In this document: positions 1 through 10,570 of the stretch, piece after piece
How positions within the stretch are numbered: the stretch's first letter is position 1
Layout: each line of letters starts with the position of its first letter
Assembly (NCBI GenBank): GCA_036898135.1
Contig: CM072522.1
Location: 60,992,556-61,056,555 of the forward strand
From: Oncomelania hupensis
Taxonomy: Eukaryota; Mollusca; Gastropoda; Littorinimorpha; Pomatiopsidae
Length of the DNA stretch: 64,000 nucleotides
Reading direction: 5' to 3'
Position numbers and translations under genes: made by a program
The notes under the pieces: generated by a model
Seen by the model: the letters and a program-made list of their open reading frames with translations, nothing else
Databases searched by the model: none
What the model was told of the DNA's origin: nothing

Positions 1-230
1 GGGGGTACAGCGCAATGGACAGCGACCGTTGTGGCCGGGCCCGCGAACCTGAAAACGGTATCAATGTGTGGGATCACAAGTCAACAATTCACTTCTTCTT
101 TGTAGACAGCTATTTTGTATTCACGAACTTTCACAACATAAACATATGAACACCATTTTTTACAGCATGATTTTTTTGTCCTTTGTTAAGTAACCATTTA
201 GCTACCACTCCTATCTACCACACCAATTAA

Positions 231-297
231 CTCCCAGTACCCTTCACTCCCCGTACCCTTCACTACCAGTATCCTTCACTCCCAGTGTCACGGCATA
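231..297. repeat. short imperfect tandem repeat
   Basis: Three to four diverged copies of a roughly 18-bp motif (CAGTACCCTTCACTCCC and variants). The rest of positions 1-380 shows no gene. Confidence 0.5.
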
Positions 298-408
298 AGG
301 CCAGACATTACCCTCCCCTACCCTTCCCTGCAAACTAACTACCTACCCTTAATAACAAAATAACACAAAACCCCAAGGTGCAATAATAAATAATTTATTT
401 CAAACAAA

Positions 409-1377
409 TCACTCATTCTTTCTCACGCAATACAAAGCACACTGTTCTAAATAAAGTTGATTATAGACAGTTTCAGATGTATTGTTTTTGAGGAAAGCGG
501 ACAATTGCCAGTTAATGTTTGGGTTACGTAATTTCCATGGAGGAGTTTCAGTCCGAAGCTCATGATCGTTGATGGAAGAAACATCGATGCCTGCTTTGTT
601 CAAATGAGCCTGCATTCTGATGCCAAACGGAGAGATTGCGTTCGGTTTGGCCTCAAATTTCTGCACAAAATCTGGGTTGAGAACTCAGTCATAAGCGGGA
701 TTCATGGGATCAGTTTTTAATTTTAAATAGTAATTCAGAGATAATTTTATACGTCTCAGTTCCAAGGGAGGTTCGTTAGCTTCCACGTAAAGGCTTTCAC
801 AAAGGGAGGTGCGAAACGCACCCAAAGCAATGCGTAGTGCCTGATGAGCAACTGGATCTAACATTTTAAGATAAGACTTTCTAGCAGAACCATAAACAAT
901 GTAACCATAGTCTAACTTTGATCTAATTAACGAACGGTATAACAGCAATAAAGTTTTCTTGTCAGCTCCCCAGTCTGTACCACTGATAACCTTGAGCAAA
1001 TTGCAGGCCTGTTGACATTTAGTTTTCAAATCTTTCAGGTGAGAAAGGAAGGATAACCTTTGATCAAAAATAACACCGACAAATGTGACTTGTTGGACCG
1101 TCTTTATTGGAGTTTTATTGAGAGTAATATTAGGATCTTGAATACTTCCCCGGTGCTTGGAAAAGTGCATACCTTCAGTTTTTGCTTCGGAAAATTTGAA
1201 ACCATTTTGTAATACCCAGTCTTCAACGGCATTGACACATAACTGTAGCTGACGTTCTGCAGATGCCAAGGTTTTACCCTTGGCTACTAATGCAAAATCA
1301 TCAACAAACAAAGAATTGTCAATTCCTCGCATACGTTCGTGATTCTGTTTATTTTCAGAGCTTGGATGCAAATACAT
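409..1377 (-). pseudogene. LINE ORF2, reverse transcriptase C-terminal part
   Basis: Minus-strand ORFs (1377-685, then 666-409) carry the motif SLFVDDFALVAKG, the catalytic FVDD box of the RT palm. Next come the thumb-like stretch VTFVGVIFDQRLSFLSHL and the conserved SKLDYGYIVYGSA and ALGAFRTS blocks of I/Nimb-type elements. The linker before FVDD is joined directly to it, so the fingers and palm motifs upstream are deleted. A stop at 684-667 splits the frame. RNase H, expected next in this clade, is missing, so the 3' end is also truncated. Confidence 0.88.
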
Positions 1378-1619
1378 AATTCTTTAAGCTTTTTTACGGG
1401 CTTGCTGAAGTTTTTTTACATTCATCATCAAACCAGGGTTTTTTAAAGTGTATGAGGCTTTGATGAAGATTGCGGACTGGACTCTTGGCACTGTTTATAA
1501 TATGTCGGTTTAGAGCTGTATTGGGTCTATGGCATGTGAAAATTCCCGTTTCTTATCACGTAACTGAACCTCAGAAAGGTTGGAAAACAGACTCCAGTTA
1601 GCTTGTTTCAGTTTTCACC

Positions 1620-2277
1620 TGCCATGAGTTTGCTCAAGGTTGTCTGAATCATGTTTTAATAGAACCGGAAAATGATCGCTGCCATGAAGATCTTCTAAAA
1701 CTGTCCATTTAAAGTCCAAAAGTAGGGAGCGATCACAGATCAATGTATCACTGTGGGATAAAGAAGCAGTTCTTCAACAAGAAAATGTTGGAGCACCCTC
1801 ATTCATTTGAATGTTACCAGATTAATGAGTCTAAAATGTCTTCAATTATTTTCCCCTGAGTATCAGTACGATCGCTGCCCCACAGGGGAGAGCGTCCATT
1901 AAAGTCTCCCAACAACAAAATGGAGTAGGTTATTGTTTAATGAAATTCTCATGGTCAATTTTATTTACATTTATTGATGGGGTCAGATATATGGAACAAA
2001 CTGTAAGGGACTTAAAATTAGATACTCTGGCTGCTACTGCTGGTAAACTTGTGTTGAGTGAAATTAGGTGAAATGGGACGTTTCTATGAATAAAGAGTGA
2101 AACGCCTCTAGAAAACATACAATTTAGTGACGAATAACCAGAGATATCTATAGATTGTTTCTCTGATAAGAGAGTCTCCTGAATGACCAACACCTCAGGT
2201 CGATGCTCTGTCATCAGACTGCATAACTCCTTATAATTTGCTCTTATCCCGCATATATTCCATTGAAAGATAGCCAT
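1620..2277 (-). pseudogene. LINE ORF2, APE-type endonuclease domain
   Basis: This domain nicks target DNA for target-primed reverse transcription. The first part is open (2277-1930) with IFQWNICGIR (metal-binding Asn) and VIQETLL (catalytic Glu). After a frameshift and a stop near 1927, another frame gives LLLGDFNGRSPLWGS (1922-1878), and later SDTLICD and GSDHFPV (about 1685-1660). All hallmark APE motifs are visible but in different frames, so the enzyme is dead. A linker with PWFDDECKK follows at about 1425. Confidence 0.85.
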
Positions 2278-2343
2278 AAAGAATGAAGTAAAAGAAAGCT
2301 AAATATTTCCGTCCCTAAGAGCACAATTAGTTCTCTATGTTTT

Positions 2344-2615
2344 CTAACCCTCATCCGTCTCCTCATGGTCCATCAACTCCCCGAAACGGTTCTCCGTCTC
2401 GAGAGTTTGATGGTGCTTGGAAGAAAGGGGCCCAGGCCTTTGATTTTTCTTCAAACTCCTGGATAACAAAATGCCAGCCGGCTTCCTCCCCTTCTCCCCA
2501 GCACTGGTTCTTGGATCTTCTCTCTCCCTCTCACCCTTTCCAACTTTTCCCTCCCCTCCCTTGAAGCTCCCCTGCTGAGCCACTAAGATCTTGGCCGCCT
2601 CTACGACCACCCGGT
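2344..2615 (-). pseudogene. LINE ORF1 C-terminal tail
   Basis: A minus-strand stretch rich in Lys/Gly/Ser ends in NRFGELMDHEETDEG followed by a stop, close to the NRF.L.D.E ending common to CCHC ORF1 proteins of Jockey/I-type LINEs. It lies 66 bp before the endonuclease ORF, as expected for ORF1 next to ORF2. It is one base out of frame with the preceding segment, so at least one more frameshift is present. Confidence 0.55.
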
Positions 2616-2623
2616 TGCTCCAT

Positions 2624-4008
2624 CAGACCTGCCTACCTACAATTCTTTAAATCAGTAGCAAAAGGTTTAGTTTTCAGTAGCAAAGCCAGGTTTTCAGTAG
2701 CATGCACAACCGTCGATGTAGATTGCCACGACAAGTTAATTGTGTACTTAAAATATATATTTTAACATTGAAAACGTTTTGAGAAAGCACAAAATCAGTC
2801 TTTACCTGCCTCAGCACACATAATAAGAAATACAATACTTGGTGTCGCGGTTTACTGTTTACTTTCGCAGAGAGTCAGCATAACAGCTATTGAGTTTAAC
2901 AAGGTCTTCTTTGGTCAGATGCCTGTTTAAAATGCCATCTGGCTGACTCTTCACCACCATCAGAGCCTCCATAGTGTCCTCTCCCAAGCTTGCTCTTTGG
3001 TCAGTTCTGTTCTTCCTCACACATGAGAAAACTCTTTCGCAGTGAGCACTTGAGTGTGGAATTGTGAGGATGGACACAACCTTTTAACAAAGGGAAATAG
3101 AAACGGAGCCGTCTGGTCACGCCCTGGCTGCATCGTGTACGATGGACTTTAGAAATAGCGGAAGTTCTACTTTCTATGCGCACAATTGGCTGAGACAAAC
3201 CCCAAATTTAAAAACAAATAACCCTTTACTGGGCACACGTTTGTCAATTTTTTTTAAAGCTCTAAATAGGCAAGAAATCTTATAATTGTATAGATATTTC
3301 GGAGTACATTAGTAGAAAAACCACATCTTAGGTATTTGTGCATAGATTTAAATGAAATAAAATGCAAAATGAACAGAAATAAATTCTCTTTTGATTATAT
3401 ACCTTTTTATTCTTCTCTTGTCATGTCTTGTTTTTTATTCCTCCATGTGTTTACAAAAATTGAAAAAAAATGTTTTAAAAAGTCCAAACAAGCCTCCTCC
3501 TCATTTTCACTTCCCTGCCCATCTGAAAGATCTGATGCATGCATGCTACTGTACTGACACTAATGTCAGTACCGATCTCTTCCTCTAAGTCCATTTCTCT
3601 CACTGCAATGTCTAATAAATGGAAGCCTGTAAACTCTCCTTCATCAGTCGAAGAATCCAAGCCATCCATTCTAGACACTTGCAGTCAAAAAATAGGAGAA
3701 AAAAAATCGAAAAAACGAATGCATCAAAGAGAAAACTTATTGAAATGCAGTCGATTGTTTTCACCACAGAATGAACCGGAAGTAAATTGCCGGAAGTCTC
3801 GCAATCTTTCAAACAACGCGAGAATATAACAGTGCTTGATACGGACGCTTTTGGGCGTTTTGCCTGTTTAGACCTTCGGCTAAGAGTTTTAAAAAAAAAA
3901 AAGTCGGATTTTTTTAAATTCCCGTAGCAATTTTATGTTTGCCGTAGCATCGTAGCAGAGCTTTATTTCTCGTAGCTGCTACGGCAAAATCGTAGCAGTA
4001 GGCAGGTC
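2624..4008 (-). mobile_element. hAT-family DNA transposon derivative inserted in LINE ORF1
   Basis: The left end reads CAGACCTGCCTAC and the right end is its inverted counterpart (GTAGGCAGGTC, with TG shared with the flank). The 8 bp TGCTCCAT occur directly at both edges (2616-2623 and 4009-4016), matching the 8-bp duplication typical of hAT elements. If TG is counted as part of the terminal repeat, the duplication is 6 bp. Inside is a short remnant of a hAT transposase tail on the minus strand; the rest is A/T-rich and non-coding. The element is non-autonomous. Confidence 0.82.
2859..3077 (-). pseudogene. hAT transposase C-terminal dimerisation region remnant
   Basis: The 72-residue minus-strand ORF contains IPHSSAHCERVFSCVRKNRTD followed about eight residues later by MEALMVVKS. 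This is the pattern of the hAT C-terminal dimerisation domain (P.S.A..ERVFS ... R..L ... E.L..VK). The catalytic RNase H-like core with its DDE residues is absent. This is a leftover, not an active transposase. Confidence 0.82.
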
Positions 4009-4016
4009 TGCTCCAT

Positions 4017-4372
4017 TTTCATTTTGTCTCCATTTTGATAACCCCTACGCTCGGACCTAGCACCCCGGTTGCTGAAACCTGCCATCGATGTTGTAGCGGC
4101 CTGAGGCATGGCCTCCCTAGCGACAGGTGTGACGGCTTTAGACTCGGCCGTCTGGGTGTGTTGGGATTGACGGTTTTTGACGTGACCGTCAGCACGTTCT
4201 CCAGTGTGTCCGATGGGGCTGGGGGACCCCCCCTCACCCCTCTCCCCTCCCCTCTTGTGACCAAACAACGTGAGCTTTTTCTCTAGAGTGTCCATCTCTT
4301 TGCACAAAGCTTCCAAAATGTGCATCATTTTATTCATAAAGATTTCCATTGCTGGGTGTGTACTAGAAGGGT
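4017..4372 (-). pseudogene. LINE ORF1, middle segment between two insertions
   Basis: This open stretch (residues such as NPSSTHPAMEIFMNKMM and a coiled-coil-like LEALCKEMDTLEKKLTLF) continues the ORF1 frame left at 5313 once the 932-bp insertion is removed. It ends in KMKMEQ at the hAT target site. A helical segment after the zinc knuckles followed by a low-complexity Gly/Ser/Arg stretch is usual in these ORF1 proteins. On its own it would look like a random ORF; its identity rests on context. Confidence 0.65.
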
Positions 4373-4376
4373 TGCA

Positions 4377-5308
4377 TGACAAAACGTACTATATCCAAAT
4401 TTGTCAAGTTGAGATATTAGGCATTTTTTAAAGGCAGGCCTTGTAGCAAATATTCCGCTTTTGTACTTATACTAAAAACATGATAACATTAACGCTTTCT
4501 TAAAAACACAAATCACCAAATCAATTTTTGATATCATATTTACTGGACCATTTTTTTATATTGATTGTTTTGACAAAACGCATTATATCCAGCGAAAGGC
4601 TATGTAGCGCATGTCCTACTCCCCTCCCCCTCTTTGTCACATCGTATTGGTCGCCTCCCCGCCCTTTTTCCTAGCCTAGGTGTTACGCAATTTTGTGAAC
4701 AACCTGTAATAATGATATTCAACAATCAAAAAGCTGAACTCACCTTGTTAAAGGAATCATAAAACTTCTCTTGATTTAGAGCAAGGTCTGAGGGGGTCAG
4801 GTTTGCACTCTGCATTGTCATTGTGTGAGTAGGCAATGGCTGGGATTTTGGCACCACTGGAGTAACGTGCTCGCTTCACTATTTTTTTTTGTGTGTCGCC
4901 TTATCCTTCCGTTTTCTACTCCCTCCAATTGTCAAATTAACATCTTCCAGACTGTCATCAAAGGTATCCATCATAAATTTGACGGATGGCCCCGATTTAT
5001 TAAGATTATAGATCGAATGTGGTGAAGAAATCGCTTTGTTTACAATTATCAACAAGGCCGGAGGTGTGGCCGGATATAATACTTTCGGGCGTTCTGATTG
5101 GCTGAACGGATATAGAGCCTTTTGTCAAAAAGAGGCCGTGGCTCATAGCGCGTTTTGTAAAGAACTGTCATGTTTCACTGGCGGTTATTAAGGGTTATAG
5201 GGCGTTTTGTGAAGAAATATTTTTACAGGCAGTTGCAGCCATAGGAGCTGAGTGTGTCAAGGGATATAACTCGATTTTGTTATTTTTGGCGTATAGCGCG
5301 TTTTGTCA
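4377..5308. mobile_element. 932-bp inverted-repeat element (MITE-like) with TGCA target duplication
   Basis: The left end TGACAAAACG (followed by TACTATAT) and the right end, whose complement is TGACAAAACGCGCTATA, form imperfect terminal inverted repeats of about 17 bp. TGCA flanks both sides (4373-4376 and 5309-5312). The motif CGTTTTGT next to TATA recurs inside in both orientations (for example near 4575, 5150 and 5200), giving sub-terminal repeats. No transposase ORF is visible. A 4-bp palindromic target duplication does not by itself identify the superfamily. Confidence 0.75.
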
Positions 5309-5312
5309 TGCA

Positions 5313-6207
5313 ATTTAATTTATTAGGTTCCGCAAGAGGTGTGGAGCCTGCCACTGACACAAAGGATCTCTCTCGGATAACCGGCCTCTTTTCCATAACT
5401 TGTTTCTTCGCGTCCCCGAAGGAGCACCTCTCAGTGGTCCGCACCTTTTGGATCTCAAGCTCTAACTGCCATTGAGGGCAATCTGTGGAGCTGGAAGAAT
5501 GCTTCCCCGCGCAATTCATGCAGCAAATGGGATCTTTGCATTCATTTTCATGCTTATCTTTAGCTCATTCTCGACAAATATCTTTGTTTTTACATGTCCC
5601 GCTACCGTGACCAAACCTTTGGCAACGGTAGCAGCGCAACGGTGATTGTACGAAAGGTGTCACCTTCACCCTAAGGTATCCCACCTTGAGTGACTCCTGC
5701 AATCTGGCCATGGCAAAAGTCACAAAAAGTGTGTTGGTAGGGATACGCTTGGGTCCTTTGGTGACAAATACCCGCTGTACTGCTTTGATCAGGTGCCAAT
5801 TCGGACACATCAATCAGGTCCTGACATCGGATGACTCCTTTGGAGGAATTCAACAGTCCATGCAAAGAAACTTTGATTTGTCTATCAACAAAGATGGTCA
5901 AATTCCTCTTCAGCAAACAATTCGATGCCCTGTTGGTCGAGCACTCCACCCGATAGGCGATAGATAAAAGTTTGTTTACATCTTTGAAATCCACTGTGGC
6001 AATGGATTGAAAACGTTTGTGAATAGCGAAATGGAAAAGCTTGCCTAGTGGTAGAGCCGGATCCGCCCCCTCCACAACCAAAAAACGAGGCCAGGCCCCA
6101 TCCACCCCAGATGCACAAGCTTTTTGTCTCATATCCAAGTCACTGTCCGTGTCCGTGTCCGATCCGTCATCGTGCAGTCTTTTTTTAACTTTTTGGTAGA
6201 TGTCATT
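5313..6207 (-). pseudogene. LINE ORF1 (Gag-like), N-terminal and zinc-knuckle part
   Basis: ORF1 proteins of this LINE group bind RNA and form the ribonucleoprotein used in retrotransposition. The minus strand shows a stretch with the motif PRFLVVEG near 6080, a basic-acidic leader before it, then after a frameshift near 5810 the knuckle CYRCQRFGHGSGTC (5632-5590), and a second cysteine cluster beginning CAGKHSSSSTDCP (5510-5470). A tail follows that is cut at 5309 by an inserted element. No ATG is in frame at the very start, so the 5' end is decayed or frameshifted. The frameshift means no intact protein is made. Confidence 0.8.
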
Positions 6208-6904
6208 TTTTAAAGTAGTAATTTATCCCCCCAGATCCCCACCCACCACGGAGTCCAACAAGGGGATGCGTCCAAGCGGAAAATCCAGCAAGGAAACGCA
6301 CCAGGGCTACAACGGAGATATACCCCCAGGCAATCTCGCACTGCCACTACGGTCTTGTTCAAGTTTGACCCATGAGCCGCAGCCTTCTAGCAGAGCTAGG
6401 GCAATACATGACCAGCAGCATGACTGACGCGGGCCACGACAGCCTCCCGTCTAGGAGAAGTCCGGGACAAAGAGGTGTGTTGGTGTGAGGGACCGCAGTC
6501 CCTCAGTGACGTCAACCTCAAGGATCCCATTCTCCCTCAACACGAGTTGCCCTGCACGGCAAACGCAGGGTGCCAAGAGAAGGCCACAGAGAAAAAGAAG
6601 GGTAGACAAAGAAGGAATGATGGTGAAAAGGAAGACAGAGAAAAAGTCCGGTAAGGCAGAAGAAAGGAAGTCCAAACTGCACAGTATATTGGAAGAATTT
6701 AAGGGTGAATAGATTATAGGTGAAAGAACCAATAAGACAGAAACAAGACAAAAGAAAAGAAAAAAAGGGGAAAGCAAACTTTGTCACCCAACCAGAGAGA
6801 GGCTGGGATCCACCCCTGGCAAGCGGAGCTGAGCCCGTGGGGGCAGTTTATGTATCAAGAAACTTAGTTGTGGTTAACTCCTTTGTCTGCAGTAGTCTCC
6901 TGCT
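6208..6904. other. non-coding stretch upstream of the LINE ORF1
   Basis: No recognisable gene. It may include the LINE 5' UTR, since it directly precedes ORF1 on the minus strand. Short ORFs here (for example 6485-6712 plus, Lys/Arg-rich) have no recognisable domain and follow the purine-rich composition. Confidence 0.4.
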
Positions 6905-7260
6905 GCGGGGGCCTCAATACTAGGCGAAGAAGAAGAAGCAGAAAAGAAGGAGAAGAGTAAGAAGAAGAGAACGTAGAAGGAGAAGACGCAGTAAGGGAGA
7001 AGGAAGAGTAGAGAAGAAACAGGAGAGGCAGACAAGGAGGAGAAAGAAGAGGTGGACAGGGAGAGGCAGAAGAAGAGGTGGACAGGGAGAGGCAGAAGAA
7101 GAGGTGGACAAGGAGAGGCAGAAGAAGAAAGAAGAGGCAGAAGAAGAGGTGGACAAGGAGAGGCAGAAGAAGAGGTGGACAAGGAGAGGCAGAAGAAGAG
7201 GTGAACAAGGAGAGGCAGAAGAAGAGGAGGACAAGGCGGAGAAGGCGAGAGGAGAAGGAG
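6905..7260. repeat. purine-rich minisatellite
   Basis: Almost pure A/G on the plus strand, with tandem copies of a 24-27-bp unit based on GTGGACAAGGAGAGGCAGAAG, clearest at 7045-7230. The long Arg/Glu/Lys and Ser/Leu/Pro ORFs across it are composition artefacts. Confidence 0.8.
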
Positions 7261-7726
7261 GTTGAGAATCAGAGAAAGAAAACGGCGTAGTCAGAGCCTA
7301 GAGATTGAACATCACTACAGTGTCACTATTTGTACTTTATACTTTTTCTCTCTCTGGCGATGGTGACTGGGAATTGTATGTTATTTGTGAGTGGTGAATA
7401 TATTATTTTATTCTTTCAACAAGGGAATTTATTTATTTATCAGTACAACTTATGTTAATCTGATGAATAAAATTTGATACAACAACAAATTCTTTCAACC
7501 GGTTTATTCTGCGAAATGACGTGAGTAGAAATAATTAGTTTTTTTTATCCCCTTTTGATTCACGTTGATTCTGTATTTGTGCTAGTTTGTTAACTTATGT
7601 TTATGGTTTAATAGAGGGTGTGACAACGTAGTTTATTGTTACGAGTTAAAGAAGTTGTGAGACGGAAAAACATGCATACACTCAAATTCTGAAATACCCT
7701 TTTTCGTTACTTCCTTAAACAGAGAT
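7261..7726. other. no gene; includes a retroelement 3' tail
   Basis: The A/T-rich sequence holds at 7442-7488 a 47-bp block, from AGTACAACTTATG to TACAACAACAA. It reappears at 10013-10059 with one visible mismatch (AAAATT versus ACAATT). Two unrelated left flanks joined to the same end, which runs into an (ACA)n-like tail, look like the 3' terminus of a retroposon. The rest holds nothing I recognise. Confidence 0.5.
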
Positions 7727-7972
7727 TATCCATTTCAAAAGCGGAAGGAAGACGGTGATATTAAATATGGCATCGTTGTTATATGTGGATTATCTCAACA
7801 GCTGAAGGGAGAGGTCGGTGATATTATGTATAACCTGGTTATTCTACAGGGATTAAGTCAACGGCTGAATGCAGACGTCGGTTATACATGGATTATCTCA
7901 ACAGCTGAAGGGAGAGTTCGGTGATATTATGTATGACATCGTTGTTATGCAGGGATTATCTCACCAGCAGTA
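7727..7972. repeat. degenerate tandem repeat, about 62-bp unit
   Basis: Four units begin with GATTATCTCAACAGCTGAAG or a close variant, continue with GGTCGGTGATATTATG, and end in TGCAGG or a variant. Starts lie near 7727, 7788, 7850 (a shortened unit) and 7889. Confidence 0.75.
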
Positions 7973-9489
7973 GTGTGACGGTGGGTCTATTATGACTGGG
8001 CTCTGCACAATGGAATGCTATTATCCACTAGTCTTTCATCTGTGGGGACCGGCTAGTTGAGTCACCCTATGACGAATCTTAGTACATTTATAAGTTTAGC
8101 CCGGTCTGTGTTCGGATAGGGTTACAGAGGTAGGGAGAAAACGTGTAGATAGATGACTCACTGACACATTAGCTCTCGCACGGCTATTGCACATAAGTAG
8201 TCCAGCCACTTGTTAACAGTAAATATCACACATTTATTTCCTCTACTCTATACACAGGTCTCTAAACTCTAAGCTAACTTAAAAGCCTATCACTTCGAAT
8301 CTTTCGCTCCTTGGTAGGTCTATGCAGCTATTGTCTCATCATAGGGCTAATAGTGCTGTATGTCCAACTATTCAGTTTTCTGGAAGCGTGGACTATTGAA
8401 TTGATATCCTACTGAAGTAGTTTTGGTGCACAGTTTCTTAGAACTTAGCTTTTAAGTCGATGAGCGGTGTTGTGGTGGTGTCTTCTCCTGGTTGGCAGAC
8501 TGGTGGGCTATCTTTGCTCAGTGCTAGATGCTCCACTGCAGGCCGAATGTCAGAGTCGATGCTTAATTGTCGCCCTTCTGCTTCGGGCCAACGATGCCTG
8601 CTCGTCTGCAACACATGAGACGAATTTCTGAACCACCATGTGACTAAAGGTGTACAGAGCATCTTACTGCTGGCAAAAACAGCCCTTAGTGATAGCTCCA
8701 CTTATATCTCTATATAAGCGACATGCATTCTGCTAAGTCCGTGGTCCACTGAAATCTCCAACATAATTCATATATATATATACTACACACATGGAGAAGT
8801 AATTAATAAAATACACATTCTCTGGTACAGCCACTGGTCTGCAATAATATACATAGGAAAAACAACAGTTGGATAGTAATGGCTGCCTCATGGTGTCGGA
8901 CGGTCAGGTTCGCCACGTGGTCAGCAAAGTTTGACTAACATTCACAATTCTAAACATGGCAAAACTTCACAAACATAATACAGCAATAATATTGATAAAT
9001 TGCAATGCAATTAAGAGTGATTATTTACCTTTTTGACAATGTCAGGCTGTGGCGATTCTAGGTTGAATTGAATTTCACCTGTCCCTGCTTTAGTCTTCTG
9101 CTAGAGAGATCTATCAACGTGCGTCTTGCTACGATGATGTTCGGACAAAGACTGACACCAAACGCTGTGGTAAGCCAGAAACCAGCGCAAACCAGTCATG
9201 ATACCTGAGCACCCCTAGTGGATGGTCCTGGCTTTACGTGAGCATGAGGTTACAGCCCGACTGAGCCAGCGCCGGCACACACACGCTTAGCACAAAACTG
9301 CCTGGCGTGGTCTGCTAGTCAGAGACTTAACTTACATAGGCTACAGCAGTCTAAACGAATTAAGGCATGTAGCAGAAGTGCAGAGTCTAAATCTGGCCTC
9401 TTGTGACATGTAGAAGGCGCTGACCGACACCAGATCTAAATCAAGCCGCCTGAGGCGCCAACTTGCTGCATCTGGTGCATCGTCTGACG
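7973..9489. other. 1.5 kb with no recognised feature
   Basis: I recognise no gene, RNA or element ends here. A minus-strand ORF at 8438-8701 (87 codons) has no domain that I know and no clear splice context. A short TA run lies at 8770-8785. Confidence 0.5.
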
Positions 9490-9846
9490 CCCCTGACAAT
9501 GCTGGCATGATGAGTCTCGTACCTACATTCATAAGTCTGTCCCCTGACAATGCTGGCATGACGAGTGTCGTACCTACATTCATAAGGCTGTCCCCTAACA
9601 ATGCTGGCATGACGAGTGTCGTACCTACATTCATAAGTCTGTCCCCTGACAATGCTGGCATGACGAGTGTCGTACCTACATTCATAAGGCTGTCCCCTAA
9701 CAATGCTGGTATGACGAGTGTCGTACCTACATTCATAAGTCTGTCCCCTGACAATACTGGCATGTCGAGTGTCGTATCTACATTCATAAGTCTGTCCCCT
9801 GACATGACCAGTGTCGTACCTACATTCATAAGTCTTTCCCCTGACA
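9490..9846. repeat. 51-bp satellite, left array (about 7 units)
   Basis: The unit contains GACGAGTGTCGTACCTACAT and CATAAGTCTGTCCCCTGACA. Being a multiple of three, it keeps a frame open across copies on both strands (plus-strand period 17 residues, MTSVVPTFISLSPDNAG). In the middle of the array two variants alternate (AGTCTGTCCCCTGAC and AGGCTGTCCCCTAAC), a 102-bp higher-order pattern. The last unit is shortened. Confidence 0.92.
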
Positions 9847-10074
9847 AATTTTAACAATTTTAAAAATTTGTCTCTTAATGCGAACTAATTGTTATAAGGG
9901 AATGTATGTTGTTAAAAATGTATGTGTATGTCAGTAGTATGATAATTTTTATAGTTTGATAATGTGGATAAGATGTGCGCATGGTAGATTTCGTTATTTG
10001 TTTATGCTACATTAGTACAACTTATGTTAATCTGATGAATACAATTTGATACAACAACAACAGCAACCTCACAA
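9847..10074. mobile_element. retroelement 3' fragment separating two satellite arrays
   Basis: This 228-bp unique A/T-rich stretch interrupts the 51-bp satellite. It ends in the same 47-bp block seen at 7442-7488, followed by (ACA)n-like sequence, then the satellite resumes. The simplest reading is a 5'-truncated retroposon inserted into the array. No ORF is recognised, and I could not define a clean target duplication because the flanks are repetitive. Confidence 0.55.
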
Positions 10075-10570
10075 GACGAGTGTCGTACCTACATTCATAA
10101 GTCTGGCCCCTGACAATGCTGGTATGACGAGTGTCGTACCTACATTCATAAGGCTGTCCCCTAACAATGCTGGTATGACGAGTGTCGTACCTACATTCAT
10201 AAGTCTGTCCCCTGACAATACTTGCATGACGTGTGTCGTACCTACATTCATAAGGCTGTCCCCTAACAATGCTGGCATGACGAGTGTCGTACCTACATTC
10301 ATAAGTCTGTCCCCTTACAATGCTGGCATGACGAGTGTCGTACCTACATTCATAAGTCTGTCCCCTGACAAGACTGACATGACGAGTCTCGTACCTACAT
10401 TCATAAGTCTGTCCCCTGACAAGACTGACATGACGAGTCTCGTACCTACATTCATAAGTCTGTCCCCTGACAAGACTGACATGACGAGTCTCGTACCTAC
10501 ATTCATAAGTCTGTCCCCTGACAAGACTTACATGACGAGTCTCGTACCTACATTCATAAGTCTGTCCCCT
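10075..10570. repeat. 51-bp satellite, right array (about 10 units)
   Basis: Same unit as the left array. The last four copies share the variant AAGACTGACATGACGAGTCT, indicating local amplification of one variant. The plus-strand frame stays open through the array into flanking sequence (10046-10639), which follows from the 51-bp period and is not evidence for a protein. Confidence 0.92.

Larger units (their letters stand above)
381..6207 (-). mobile_element. I/Nimb-like non-LTR retrotransposon, defective and split by two DNA transposons
   Basis: Reading the minus strand from 6207 to 381 gives LINE parts in the expected order: ORF1 with zinc knuckles, an APE endonuclease, then the C-terminal part of the reverse transcriptase. 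ORF1 is broken at 5308/4377 by an inverted-repeat element and at 4008/2624 by a hAT element. Removing both, with one copy of each target duplication, puts the ORF1 pieces back in order. The copy also lacks RT motifs upstream of the FVDD box, carries several frameshifts, and ends before any RNase H domain. The ADD/VDD context, the APE and the CCHC ORF1 resemble the I/Nimb/Jockey group of LINEs; the exact clade is inferred. Confidence 0.85.

Noticed and set aside
6864..7290. Overlapping Leu/Pro/Ser and Arg/Glu ORFs
   Set aside because: Forced by the purine-rich minisatellite; all frames lack stops.
8438..8701. 87-codon minus-strand ORF
   Set aside because: No recognisable domain, splice context or repeat relationship; length is within chance.
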